Assembly: GCA_039621445.1 (NCBI GenBank)
Contig: CP154957.1
Span: 19,360,714-19,424,713 of the forward strand
DNA length: 64,000 nt
DNA from: Euglena gracilis
Taxonomy: Eukaryota > Euglenida > Euglenophyceae > Euglenales
Reading direction: 5' to 3'
The translations under genes and the position numbers were made by a program. The notes beneath the pieces are model-generated. The model made no database searches. It saw only the letters and a program-made list of their open reading frames with translations, and was not told the DNA's origin. Each line of letters begins with the position of its first letter. The stretch's first letter is position 1. Shown here in pieces: positions 36,301 to 46,963 of the stretch.

Positions 36301-36663
36301 AAGACCCCCCCCCCCGGACTGGGGACTGGGCTGGGGATCGGGCACCGGCCGGGGGCTGGGGGCTTGGGGAGGGGGCTTGGCTGGAGGAGTGGGAGGCGCG
36401 GGACGTTGCCGAAGGGCGGGGCCTCAAGGCGGCTGGGGCTCTGGCTGGGGCTGGGGAGCAGGGAGGTCCTCCGCTTGGGGGGTGGCGTCGCCTCCGGCTC
36501 CGCCTCCTCCACACGTCGCTTCTTCTTCCTGGGGGGTGAGGGCCTGCAGGGCCTGCCTGCGCCCCCCAGCAGCAGCAGTCCCCGGCCGCGTGGACCACCG
36601 TGCAGGAGCAGACGGGCAAATTCACCCTGCTGCCCTTCCCGCCGCCGCCGAAGGGGAAATGAG
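33370..36663 (+). pseudogene. Decayed multi-exon GC-rich gene C, unknown family
   Basis: A lysine/glutamate-rich start leads to KLVEAIATWAGGRPDECGWP and VRYVQRVYEGMKMNAP. Next come REYIVVGGQNLTAALKKMAE, LYGPLQRWVEQLGQQAIEAL and MLGERPELQDFEKAMSDACL. Further pieces are FKEAVALRHLVVRLGRWEWK, VEFGVQRHRPMKFSLHILLH, HWAVVDYLWHRAVRRPMEVD and WKQLQDAAEKSEPLWTVVES, then a lysine-rich then acidic tail, and EQTGKFTLLPFPPPPKGK with a stop at 36661-36663. AG-type acceptors (33849-33856, 35262-35270) suggest true introns. A tandem duplication of about 32 bp (34674-34738) and other shifts break the frame. Product unknown. Confidence 0.5.
36217..36245 (+). repeat. Poly-C run of about 27 bases
   Basis: A near-uninterrupted C run within the proline-coding part of gene C. 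Its length is prone to change and may be one source of frame breaks there. Confidence 0.9.
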
Positions 36664-37920
36664 CATACCCCACAAGGGGGTGCACTCCTCTTCAGAATCA
36701 TTTCTCCTCATCCCCGTGCAACATTGCGCATGCGCGCATTCTTCTGCTCAACGTGTGTGGATTGCGCACATGCGCATTGTTTCCTTATGCACACCCCTCT
36801 CTTCCCCGGAAGCTATTCCTCCCATTCTGCCAACCCCTCTCGCGTGCACTGTCGACATACCAGCCGGTGAATACACACGGTGCACACATGTGTCGGGGCT
36901 AAAAAGAATGCGCACGTGCGAATTCATCCCCTCTCTGAATCAACAATGCCCGTTTCATTTGTTTTACCGCTCGGTGCTCGCACACCGGCAAACAGCACAC
37001 ACCCAGTGTACACTTAGGAGGCCCGCTGGACCAGGGTGGCACACCTGAGGCGACTTGGGGGTTCACTGGGGGTGGGTCAGGTGCGGGCACACCCCTCCCT
37101 CTCCCCATGGGACAAGGCCAAGGGGAGTGCACCCACCAGCGCGCCCAGCGCTGCGCCGGGGCCGGCAGCGGCGGGGCGGCGGGCGGCACAGGCGGCGGCG
37201 CGCGGCCACGGGCCGCAGTGTGGCAGGCACGGCGTGCCTCGGTGAACCCCTGTGCGGACTCTGTCACACCCCTCTGTCACCCTGTTCACCCCGGCGAACC
37301 ATATACACGCCGCTCCAACCATGTGCTGACCGCCCACCTCTCAACCTCTGCACACCTCCCCCCCTCTCCCCCTATATACCCCACGGACCAAAGGACAGCG
37401 AGGGAAGGTAAGGGAAGGGACCAGAAAGGGAGGGAATAGAGTCTCCAGCAAAAAGCCCACATGCTTTGTTTCCAAATCAAAATAAAAGCGGGGGTGGGGG
37501 AGGGGGGTGAATGCGCACCTGCGCAATACCGAGGCCACGAGGGAAAGGGGGGAGCCAGCGGGTACCATGCGTTCACCGGCCGGACGAGGGTGCCGCCCTG
37601 AAAAACAGCGTTTCGTGTCGCACCGGCTTCGTCCGACGAGGTGTTTCCCCCTGCCGCTGCAGTGCCGGCGGAGGTCAAAAACAGGTCTCCCAAAAATGAA
37701 AAAAATTGGATTCCTCAAAAAAAAATCCTCAGACACCGGAAGTCGTGGTACACAATCCCACGTGATCACCTCGGCTTGTTGGGTCGGCCGCCCCGTCAAG
37801 TGGTGGTGACTCACTTGGTCACAAAAGAATGCGTAGGTGCGCAAAAGCCCACCAAAAATGAAAAGTGCATTCCCAGCCGTCTAAGATATAAATGGGTGTG
37901 GGCAATTAGTGCCACCTAAG

Positions 37921-38003
37921 CTGATTTTTGCACCAGGGGTAAAAAAAGGTACTCTGGGTCATTCTGTGGGGTTTTATTTGCCAAAAACCTCAGAGGTGGC
38001 AAG
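37921..38003. other. Short spacer and TSD before a hAT-like element
   Basis: Sequence between the outer end of the large insertion and the 38004 element; the last 8 bases GTGGCAAG are the target-site duplication. Confidence 0.7.
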
Positions 38004-38505
38004 CAGGGAATTTCTTAAGGACCCCCGGGGGGGGGTCCAGCCTCCGGCTGGCAAAAAGGCTGCTGGCTGGATTTGAGCTGCTGGCTGGACCCTCCCCCCC
38101 GGGGGGGTGGGGGGGGAGGGGGGGGGTCCGGGGCTGGAGCGGGCTGGGCTGGGCTGGGTCGAGGAAAAACAAAATTTTCTAACACATTTTGGCCATTTTC
38201 GACATTTTGATGGGTGGAGCTAGATCAAGGCTGGGGGGCTGTGATGGAGGGGCTGTGATGAGGGGGAAAAATGCAGGGATAAGTGAGCTGGACAGCCCAG
38301 TTGGCTGGCCGGCCTGCGGCCGGCTGGGCCGGCCTTCGGCCGGCTGGCCTGGCCTCCGGCCGGGCTGGACCCGACTTTATTTCACTCGACCCCCGGGGGG
38401 GGGGGGCTCCCAGCCCGAATTTGGGCTGATGGCTGGATTTGAGCTGCTGGCTGGCTGGACCCCCCCCCGGGGGGTAGGGTACCCTCCGGCTTAAGAAATT
38501 CCCTG
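38004..38505. mobile_element. hAT-like element, 502 bp, perfect 8-bp TSD
   Basis: Inverted ends CAGGGAATTTCTTAAG with GTGGCAAG on both sides (37996-38003 and 38506-38513). The interior matches 14235-14702: GCCAGCC-type repeats, GGGTAGGGTACCCTCCGGC at the right, and the phrase CATTTTGATGG. Confidence 0.95.
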
Positions 38506-38609
38506 GTGGCAAGACCACCGCACCTGCTTTTTCTGCACGCCGTGCGATTTTTTGGCACATTTTGTCTCTCTTCTTTCTTCATCATTTTTTCCCTCTAAGG
38601 GGGCTATAG

Positions 38610-38621
38610 GTTATATATGTT

Positions 38622-38652
<31 letters not shown>

Positions 38653-38686
38653 GTGTATATATATGTGTGTGTATGTATATATACAC

Positions 38687-38721
<35 letters not shown>

Positions 38722-38745
38722 TATATATATATATATGTATTATTC
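38610..38745. repeat. TA/TG microsatellite
   Basis: About 130 bp of TATATG and CACACA units in mirrored order, like the block at 18.9-19.07 kb. Confidence 0.95.
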
Positions 38746-38766
38746 TAGGTTATAAATCACGGGGGG

Positions 38767-39558
38767 CTGAGCTCTTATCCCTTCATGGGTAAGAGCGAAG
38801 CTCACCACTGGGGGAAAGGGGGTGGGTTGGACCCCCCCTCCCCCCGGTAGGTGGGGGAACCGGATTACCACCATGAACCCGGCCCCATTCCCGGAATTTT
38901 TTTTGCAACTGCGAGCGACTGGATTTCTAGTTTCCGAATCACCTCCGTTTGACCCTCAACTCCCCGCCAGGCCTGATTTATTCGCCTGCGAAAGGTCCAA
39001 ACTGGGTAGGATTTGCCTCCCCCCCTTCGACTCTGCCATTTCGCCGGGGCGAGATTTTCGGTCAAAAAATTGATTTCCCCAAAATATCTCGAGAAAACGT
39101 CCATTATTTCCGGAAATGTCAGTTAGATGAAATGCATCCCTGGAGGCCTTCTATCATCCCCCATTTCCCGTTTTGGCTGCCCACACGCCTGGCCCGTGTT
39201 CCGGCGCGCTTTTGTGGCCCAAAATGGCCCTGGGGTTTCTCATTTTGGCCCGAAACCCATTCTTGGGTCATTTCTGGGATCGAAAATTTCTTTTACGCAA
39301 AACGATGTTTTTGGGCCTCCCCGACCTGGAAAAACTGTTTCCGAACCGAAAATGAGCTCTCCCCAACCCCCAGCCCCCCCCTTTTGGCCCGAAACCCGTA
39401 CATTTTGGACGGGCCAGGCCGGGCTGGGCCGGGCCGGGATACTTACTGGGCTGCCGGGCCGGGCTGGGCCGGGCCGCCCTGGCTGCCAACGCCTCAAATA
39501 TCTGCTGCAGCATGGCACGATCACCCATGTAAAGAGCTCAGCGCGACACAAAACCTGG
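38767..39558 (-). mobile_element. Composite repeat copy F, inverted, shortened
   Basis: Begins GCTGAGCTCTTATCCC and ends GAGCTCAGCGCGACACAAAA with CCTGG. It holds the common 3' part, a block with GGCCCAAAATGGCC and one 163-bp-type unit, but lacks the middle blocks of copy B. Confidence 0.82.
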
Positions 39559-39760
39559 CTTATTCTATGCAGGGATTCCATACAGAGTAAATTGCTTGGT
39601 GTGTGCATATTTCTGTGCCCTGTTTCTTCCATATCTGCTTTCCAAGGTTGCCAAATTGAACCTCAAATAAAAAGAACTCATAAATATGTGGACAGACAAA
39701 AAAAACCCACATTCCTGCCACACGCACACCACAATCCCACCCACCGAGAGCAACACACAC

Positions 39761-39892
39761 CCTGGAGGCTCTGCTGGAAATGGTTCAACACAGGGGTGGT
39801 GGTGATGCTGTACATCCGGCGGAGCTCCAAGCTGCTCTTCATGTAGATGCGTGCGCAGATGAAATAGAAGCCGAAGACCACGGCAAAAACAC
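39761..39892 (-). CDS. ABCC exon: TMD2 coupling region (ELRRMYSITTTPV)
   Basis: Reads GVFAVVFGFYFICARIYMKS, then SLELRRMYSITTTPVLNHFQ and QSLQG. The family pattern is YYxxTSRELRRLESxxRSPIxxHFxETLxGxxTIRA. Both ends are canonical: CAG|GT acceptor in phase 1, and CAGG|GTGTGT donor in phase 1 that joins the next exon as QGLTSIRAYG. The intron that follows is 15.5 kb and contains the large GC-rich insertion. Confidence 0.93.
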
Positions 39893-40331
39893 CTGAGCGA
39901 GAAAGAAATGTGGGCAAAGGACGTCACTGGGAAGCTGTTCAGATCCCCAAAATGGGCAACCAGGCTACTTTCCCCCGCAATATGGCCTTGAGTGACATAG
40001 GGGTGTGCTGGGGTGCCAGGTTCTGGTGAGCTGGAAAATCAGCCGCCTGTTTAACACTTGGCCGAAAACACTGTTCTCATGTATGCAACGGTTGATGCTT
40101 GGGAATTTGTCACCTGACTGGAAACCAAAATCCCTGACAGTTGTCCAGACAGAAAATTTCCACCACCCCTCCCACCCGCCTCTGGGGAGTTGAAACTGAC
40201 AAGCCAGCCTCAAGGCGGCAACTTTTGTAGGCCTTGCTGTGGACTTTCAGACATAACGTATGCCGTGTCAAGCCCAGAAAGGACAAACATCCAGGAGGGG
40301 CTGGGGAGGGAGGGGCACTCTGGGCAAGAAC

Positions 40332-40492
40332 CGATGAACCAGGGCGTCGCGATCAGGATGGCAATTATCGACGTAATGAGCAGGAAGCACATGTTGAGGT
40401 GCTGGTTGAACATGAAGGGCAGCATGAGGTCCAAGTCGCTGATGTCCTGGGAGAAGCGGTTGATGATGCGGCCCGTCCACCACAGGGCAGTG
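40332..40492 (-). CDS. ABCC exon: TMD2 GRIINRFSQD and following helix
   Basis: Reads TGRIINRFSQDISDLDLMLP then FMFNQHLNMCFLLITSIIAI and LIATPWFIG. This matches GRILNRFSKDIDxxDxxLP and the helix that ends in ATPWF. The donor ATCG|GTTCTT is GT in phase 1 and pairs with a CAG|GT acceptor at 39892. The upstream edge is 40476 by homology or 40492 by the nearest AG. Confidence 0.92.
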
Positions 40493-40539
40493 CTGCCCCA
40501 AGCAAGGTGGGGAGTGACGGTTGGATCACACACTGAACT

Positions 40540-41040
<501 letters not shown>

Positions 41041-41062
41041 TTCATAACAGCACCCCCCTGGC

Positions 41063-41212
41063 CGGCGTGGTGTCGAAGTACGACATGGGGGCCTCCAACA
41101 CCCGCCGCAGTGCCCGCTCGTGCAGCTTCAGGGACGGGCGGGCCGAGCCGTACGCGTACTGCGTCTCCCGGCCAATCACACACAATGCGGACAGGACGAT
41201 GAAGGCGGCATG
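41063..41212 (-). CDS. ABCC exon: TMD2 second helix to FDTTP
   Basis: Reads AAFIVLSALCVIGRETQYAY, then ARPSLKLHERALRRVLEAPM and SYFDTTPA. LHExxLxxVLxAPMSFFDTTP is a hallmark of ABCC TMD2. A GT donor at AGGGG|GTGCTG and an AG acceptor in the next exon are in frame but would add about eight residues (ARGTALWW) between DTTP and TGRIIN. Cutting at CCG and before ACG gives the exact family sequence. Confidence 0.92.
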
Positions 41213-41898
41213 GGGGCGGGAGCCCCTGACAAGGTTGAGCCCATTCACCTCTTTCGCTGTTTTGGTGGCAGGCAATTTGTGATTTTTTCCTTGCTTTAAA
41301 CATAATGGCACGTGCTGTAACATGTGAGGCAACCATATTTTCCCTCCAAAAAAAAGCACGCTGGATCTGCCCAAATTACCCTTAACCTCCCAAGATGAGA
41401 CACCCCCCCCTCCTTTGGCCGATAGAGCAAAAAACCCGAACAGTGAAAAACACACGAAGCCAAAAATAAATAAATAAAAGAGAGATGCAAAATTATCCAG
41501 ACCATTCTGGCAATCCAGGCATTCTGAGAGAGCGGTTACCAGCGAAACCCTCTCCCCTTATTGAACTTAAAGTAATCAGGGGGGGGGGTCGACCACAATG
41601 GACCTCACGGGGATGCGCCCTCGACTAGGTGGTGAACCCCCCCCTCCCGAACAGCACACTACACGGGGGCAAACAAACAATCTGGTCAACCAAAATGGAA
41701 CCCAGGGCAAATTATTTCGTGGAAATCGAACCTTTGGGACATGCATCTGGGGAGAATAACTTGCTTCAGAGGGAGGGGAAATCATTTGTGGGGGTTTGTG
41801 ACATTGAATCACCACAAGTTCACGAGTCCAGGGAAAGGTTTTGCTGGGATTCCCCGAAAAAACCACGGCCACAACCGGGGAGTTTTGGGGCAGGGGGG
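41213..41898. other. Intron in TMD2, no gene
   Basis: Mixed sequence with a G-tract at about 41578-41589 followed by GTCGACCACAATGG. No coding sequence or paired ends recognised. Confidence 0.5.
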
Positions 41899-42052
41899 CC
41901 CGCGGCAGATGCCCAGCCAGAACGCGGTGGGCTCGTCCTCCCAGAAGACCCCCTGGGCCCAGTAGCCGAGCCACAGCTGCCCGGCCTTCTCGAAGAAATG
42001 CTGCAGCACTGTGACGAGGAAGTTGGTGGCGAACCAGAGCACCCCGCCGAAG
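41899..42052 (-). CDS. ABCC exon: first transmembrane helix of TMD2
   Basis: Reads GVLWFATNFLVTVLQHFFEK then AGQLWLGYWAQGVFWEDEPT and AFWLGI. The WLGYWA block matches the SxxWLSxWS region after the first TMD2 helix. The 3' junction to the next exon is not resolved: both flanks contain TGCCGC, but a cut there shifts the frame. Confidence 0.88.
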
Positions 42053-42400
42053 CTTGGGCCCATCAGGGCGCTTGGTTGGGAGCATGTAGATTCTTTTGGT
42101 CGGTGGCCGTTTGAATTTTTTGCCGATTTCAGCCACTCTGGCCAGCTTTGGCCGCTTGGTTGTTGCCAGTTTTGGTTTTTTTGGTCGTTTGGCCAACTTG
42201 TTGGCAATGTTTGTCCATTTGTCTAAATAACCGCTCTCAAACAATCAGGCCATTTATGTCATCTTACACTCTGCAGTTTGTAACCATTTTTCAGGGGGCT
42301 GTCAGCTTTTTTCTCCCTGTTTTTGGCATTTTCATACACGTGCAAATTTGCCATTACTGCATTAACCAAATGGTTTGTGGTGCCTAACCCCCCCCCCCCG

Positions 42401-42780
42401 CTTATAAACCCCCCAGGGTTTATAAGATCCGGTTTGGTTGGTCGGCCGAAAGGGGGGGGGGGTTATAAGTTGGGGGGTTTATAAGATCCGGAATTATTGG
42501 TGAAAATCCGACCCCCCAAAATGACCCCCGAAACCCCCCGAAATTGGCAATTTTTGGCAAATTTCGTCAAAAATGGCATTTTTGATGCTGGTCAGCATCA
42601 AAAAAATCAAACCAAATCAAACCACCCAAGTTTTTGGGTGGTTTGCGGCAGAAAAAAATGTCCCCGGCGGTTTGCATTTTTCTTCCCTTGGGGGGGTTTA
42701 TAAGACCCGGTTTGGTTGGTCGGGCCGAGGGGGGGGGTTAAAGGTGGGGGGGTTTATAAGTGGGGGGGTTTATAAGTGGG
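42401..42780. mobile_element. TIR element with CTTATAAACCCCCC ends
   Basis: CTTATAAACCCCCC at the left and its complement GGGGGGGTTTATAAG at the right, with internal copies of TTTATAAGATCCGG and GGTTTGGTTGGTCGG. A shorter relative lies near 24256-24320 (CATAAGATCCTG, GGTTTATAAATTGG). Confidence 0.7.
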
Positions 42781-43148
42781 GTGGGGTTTGCATTGTCGAA
42801 ACAATCAAAACCAAACATTGTATTTTCAATTGAGTGGTGTGGAACATGGGGACATACCTCATGAAGCACATTTGACGGGACCTGTTCATTGCCACACAAA
42901 TTCCGGGCTCCGCAGAGAAGTGCTTATGTGAACACATTACAAAGGAAAGCTTCTCTGAAAATACAAAAAGCAAAGAAAGCAAAAATAAATTCACGCAACT
43001 CTTCCGAAATTTATGGAACCGATATCCTGACTGGGTGGTGGTGGTTGGACAAGCCCAGTCTTTGGAGGGGGGGTATCTTTTGAAACCCCAACGTCCACTC
43101 GCATGAACGTCTGGGGTTAAAAGCATTAAGTTGGGCATCAAAGGTGAC

Positions 43149-43209
43149 CAGACAAACAAATCCAGCAAGATCCCCGCTGGTCGCCAGGTACTTGCTGTAC
43201 GTGACCCAT
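43149..43209 (-). CDS. ABCC exon: first residues of TMD2
   Basis: Reads WVTYSKYLATSGDLAGFVCL. This corresponds to VxWxxYxxYLxAxGG... at the start of TMD2. The acceptor is TCAG followed by ATGGG. The donor is CTG|GTCACC, a GT in phase 0. It is one of the shortest exons, about 20 codons. Confidence 0.88.
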
Positions 43210-43414
43210 CTGATGACTTCAGGGAGGAATAAGAAAAATGAGAGGTGCAAATAAAACCGTGGAAAAATAAATGTGCATGCGAGCTTACAAAGAACAAAGC
43301 CAACCGTCACATACCAAAACTCGAAAACAACCTTCAAACACAACCGTACAGGCACACCACCAAACCCACATTGGCACACACAAAAGACAACTGCGAGAAT
43401 GCGCGATGATCCGC

Positions 43415-43588
43415 CCCTGGACGCCCCCCTCCATGCGGTCCTCTGCCTGCATCAGCTTCCCGGCCTTCGTGCGACGGGATCGGATGGCGCTGGAGAGCAG
43501 GTTCCGGTCCTCGCCCATTGCCTTGCCGGCAACAAGCTGCATCTTAGCAGCAGGCTTCGCGGTGTCGTCGGCTGCCTGCTGGGCCTCC
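43415..43588 (-). CDS. ABCC exon: linker between NBD1 and TMD2
   Basis: Reads EAQQAADDTAKPAAKMQLVA, then a lysine/arginine-rich stretch, then LMQAEDRMEGGVQ. The KLMQAEDRMEGGV end matches the conserved LxxxExRxxGxV motif that precedes the first helix of TMD2 in ABCC proteins. The acceptor is CAG in phase 2, matching the preceding GT donor. The donor is either GC (CAGGG|GC) or shifted by one codon. Confidence 0.88.
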
Positions 43589-43888
43589 CTGAGAGCACCA
43601 CGTATTGGCCTTGCCAGCTTCTGCTCACCAACCCCCCAGAGGAGGAGGATGGCTGTGTTATGGGGTGCCTGCCGACAGCGGGTCCCCCCCCCCAGCCCCC
43701 CCCAGGGGAGCGGCTTTGGGTCCCAGTGACTTCTGGCCCAGCCAATTTTCTCTTGAAAAAAGCAATTTTCAGGCCTCCAGTGCCTTGGGCACCGGGTGTG
43801 TGCTTTAGCACTGCCCACCCCAAAACCTGACCCCAGGATGCGATGTGGGGGTAGGTGGGAGGGTCGGAGGGTTTCCCCCCTCCTGTAC

Positions 43889-44306
43889 CCCCCCCCCTGT
43901 GTCCAATGACTGTGTCCCCCTATGTCCAATGACCACCTCCCCGGTCAGAGGACACCTTTTCGGAGGTTTGACCAAATTTTTGGTCCCGGCTTGAAGCGCT
44001 GGGACGAAAAATTTTGCCCAAAAATAGGCCAAAAATTTGGCCAAAATGCCATTTTTGACACTTTTTGGACAAAAATTTGTCAAAATTGCCCAAAATTTTC
44101 GGCGCAGAGCGCCGGAAGGGAAAAATTTTGCATTTTTGGGTGGGTAGGGACCCGGGTACCCACCAACTTTTTTTTGACCCCATGTCCAACGACCACCCCC
44201 CCCCGGTCAGAGGACACCTTTTTTGGTCACTACCCTATGTCCAACGACCACCCCCCCGGTCAGAGGACAGAGGTTACCGGTCATTGGACATAGGGGGAGG
44301 GGGTAC
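43889..44306 (+). mobile_element. CCTATGTCCAATGAC element, copy 1
   Basis: Inverted ends around CCTATGTCCAATGACC, subterminal GGTCAGAGGACACC repeats, and the hairpin GGCGCAGAGCGCC (44101-44113). It matches 61722-62142 in reverse complement over nearly its whole length, including the phrase GGTAGGGACCCGGGTACCC. Confidence 0.88.
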
Positions 44307-45693
44307 AGTGGCGCAGACTGGGTGAACGAACTTTTTGCCCCTCCCCCCAAAACCCAGCTGAAAATGCTATTTTGGCACTCACTTTTTGGGCCAAATTTTG
44401 GCAAAAATGCACAAAATTTTCAGCTCGAAGCGCCAGAAGGAACATTTTGATCTTTTCTTGGGGGGGGGGGTTCGGGTTTGACCCCTCCCACCGTGCGGTC
44501 GGTCTGGCCCCCCTGGCAGTGGGGGGGGGGTGATCCGGCCCCTCCGTATATCAAACGCTGCCTGACTCCGGGAGGGGGGGGGTCCTTTCTCCTCCCTGCC
44601 CATAGCACCCGAAATTCCTTAAAAAGGAACCTGGGTCTGGAAAGGGGAAATCCTGTGGCGGGTGAACCTCCAGCATATGAGTATAGGCTGGTGAGTGTCT
44701 AAAAACTGCTTTCGGTCGTCCCAAATTGGTTTTGTAGGTGACCTCATGGGATGAGTGCGTGGTACACCAATGACGACTGAAATGGGATAGGGGTTGTCGG
44801 CAGTTCTCATTCCATGCGTTGCTCTGCACTGGTCATTGTGATTGTCAGGCAGACGAACTTTGGCCATAACTCCTTTGTGCTCCAACAGACGGCTGTTGAA
44901 AACGAGGGTTGCAGTTGCAAATGCCAAAATCAGCTGCCAACTCCAAGGTGACACCATATCCTGTTCCCCATCTCCCCTCAAAGAAATCATTTTGACACCG
45001 ATTTGGCTTCCATTCAAAAGACTCGATAACAGTTCTAAAGCCATTATGTTTCACTCAGGAAACAAGGCAAACACATGGGAATACTTCCCGACTTTTCTGG
45101 GGAAGGTCAGTCCCAGGCCAGCAAAGGCACAGACATGCCCTTCGTCACCGTGTCATTGCTGGAGTGATGGGTTGGGATCAGGGCAGGTAATGTGGGCAGG
45201 AAATTCCGGTGTGAAAAACGCTGCCAATGACAACAAGACTACAGTGTACCATGCAAAGCTGTGCTGTACCATACAAAACTGTACTGTGCTCTTCTATGCC
45301 ACACTACACCACACCACACTACATTACACTACACTGCATCACAACACACCACACCACAATACACCACGCCACACTATACCCACTGCCCCGGGAAACTTTC
45401 TCCAGACAACTCAGCAAATACAGAGGTAGGAGACAGGTCCCTTCGGGACAGGTCAGCAGGAACAGAGGGTAGAGGGCAGTTTCCCAGGCGGGTCCGGGTC
45501 AGAGGGGAAAAAATTGCCATTTTTTAACCCCTGGGGACTAAAAAGTCCGGAAAAAACATTTTTTTCCGCGAATTTATACCGAGAAACCTGGAAAAAAAGT
45601 TCGGATTGTTTCAACACAGGAAAATTGCCATTTTTTTTCAACAAAATCTGAAAATTCTCCAAAAATTGTTTGGAGACTGACAGAATGGCGCGC

Positions 45694-46411
45694 AGGGTTC
45701 GATATCAGGGCAGGTGGGGGGGTTGGACCCCCCCACCAATTTTCGACCCAGTGCAAAGCGCTGGGCCAATTTTTTTGCCCCCAAAATTGGCTAAAATACC
45801 ATATTTTATTGGTAAAAGTATACCAAAAAATTCCCAAAATTTTTAGCACAAAATGCCAGAAGTAAAGTTTTAACCTTTTATGAGGTCGTTTTTTTTGGGA
45901 CGCCCTCTCCAGTCTAGGGGGGGGGGGGGGGGGTTGGATGGGAAGCCTTGGGGGGGGGGGTGGGTGGGACGGACCCTCCCCTCCTACCTCGAAACTGAGG
46001 AGGGGCCGAAAATTTTTCGATTGCATGGACGGGCAAAGGGCCAGAAATCGGGTCGAAAACGGTCAAAAATCCCTGGTTTTTCTTTGAAAATCGATCCAAA
46101 AATGCTCATTTTTTGAATTTTTTTGACATTTTTTGGGGGGAAAACACCAACACATCAAAAAATGGGCAATATGGCCAAAAGTCAGCAAAAGAGGTGTTTT
46201 TGCTCATTTTCCAGCGCGCAGCGCCGGAAGAAAATTTTCTGCTATTTTTGGCACCTGTCAAGGAGGGGGACCAGACCCCCCCCCCACCACCTTACCCCCC
46301 AGGGGGGGGGTGGTCAGGACCCCCCCCTACCACTACCAAAGGGCTTCCCATCCCACCCTGGGGGGGGGGCACCTCCTCTAACCTGTACGCCCTCCTTATA
46401 TCGAACTCTGG
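45694..46411. mobile_element. Diverged or chimeric hAT-like element
   Basis: The left end CAGGGTTCGATATCAGGG and the right end complement of CAGAGTTCGATATAAGG match the ends of the element at 5060. No convincing 8-bp duplication. The interior has three G-tract blocks and the hairpin-like CAGCGCGCAGCGCCGG (46212). Confidence 0.68.
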
Positions 46412-46836
46412 TGCAGAGGGTAGGGGACAGTTTTCCGGGGAGGACAATTTCTCAGGGAGAGTGCTTTACTCAACGACAATACATAACACCACACTACACT
46501 GCACCACATCACACTGTACTGTACCATGCTGTACTCTGCTACACTAAACATGCTTTGGCGTAATAATCACTATGCCATGCTTTCTGTGCAATGAACTGGA
46601 CTTGACTACATGACTACTATTGGGTATCATGCGGTATCACTGTATGACACCATACAGGATTACACCGAGCTTCTGGGCCCCCGGGGCCTTGGAAATCCCT
46701 TTCAAAGGTAACTTCCCACCCCAAATGAACCCCTCAAATAACCTTTTTGGGGGGTCCTGGACCAAAATCAATAGGGTTATTAAGGGGGAGAGGTGGCATT
46801 TTGAGCAAAGAAAAGTTTAACGTCCTTTCACCTCAC

Positions 46837-46963
46837 ATTGTGTCCCCCGCCCTGCTCAGCATCTCTTGCAGCTCAGGGGAGGACAAGGTGACGGGCAGCA
46901 GGGTGTTGTCCTGGACGAGGTACAGGCGGTCTGCGTACGGCAGGTACTGCAGCTGGTTGGTCA
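46837..46963 (-). CDS. ABCC exon: NBD1 H-loop strand and C-terminal tail
   Basis: Reads TNQLQYLPYADRLYLVQDNT then LLPVTLSSPELQEMLSRAGD. This follows the MRP pattern VTHQLQYLPQADxIIVLxDGxI. The 3' edge AAT|GTGAGG is a canonical donor in phase 2 and joins a CAG acceptor in phase 2 at 43588. The regulatory DGKI turn of most ABCC proteins is altered here (QDNTLLPV). The H-loop histidine position reads N in TNQLQYLP, as far as I can align it. Confidence 0.88.

Larger units (their letters stand above)
28167..37885 (+). mobile_element. Large GC-rich insertion in a TMD2 intron with inverted ends
   Basis: Inverted repeats bound the region: CTTAGACGGCCGGGAATGCA at 28167 and the complement of CTTAGACGGCTGGGAATGCA ending at 37885. 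A second inverted pair lies outside: CTTAGGTGGC plus 12 nearly identical bases at 25698 and, inverted, at 37920. The body is much more GC-rich than the surrounding intron, carries decayed plus-strand ORFs and about twenty copies of a 20-bp palindromic word. The transporter exons on either side are unaffected. I infer a large DNA transposon or similar; no transposase or integrase was recognised. Confidence 0.7.
43589..46836. other. Intron between NBD1 end and the linker exon
   Basis: Holds the CCTATGTCCAATGAC element (43889-44306), a G-tract element near 44440-44600, unique-looking sequence at 44.6-45.4 kb including short ACACTACACC-type repeats (45290-45375), and a poly-G element (45694-46411) whose ends resemble those of 5060-5455. 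No gene recognised. Confidence 0.65.

Noticed and set aside
36722-36741. NRF1 binding site
   Set aside because: The half-sites resemble the animal NRF1 motif, but spacing differs and no such factor can be assumed in this organism.
35687-37048. Plus-strand frame of 453 codons, arginine- and proline-rich
   Set aside because: It is an off-frame reading of the lysine/glutamate-rich tail of gene C and of the poly-C run.
28200-37850. CRISPR-like interpretation of the 20-bp repeated word
   Set aside because: Spacing is irregular (tens to thousands of bases), the word is palindromic and variable, and the genome is eukaryotic.
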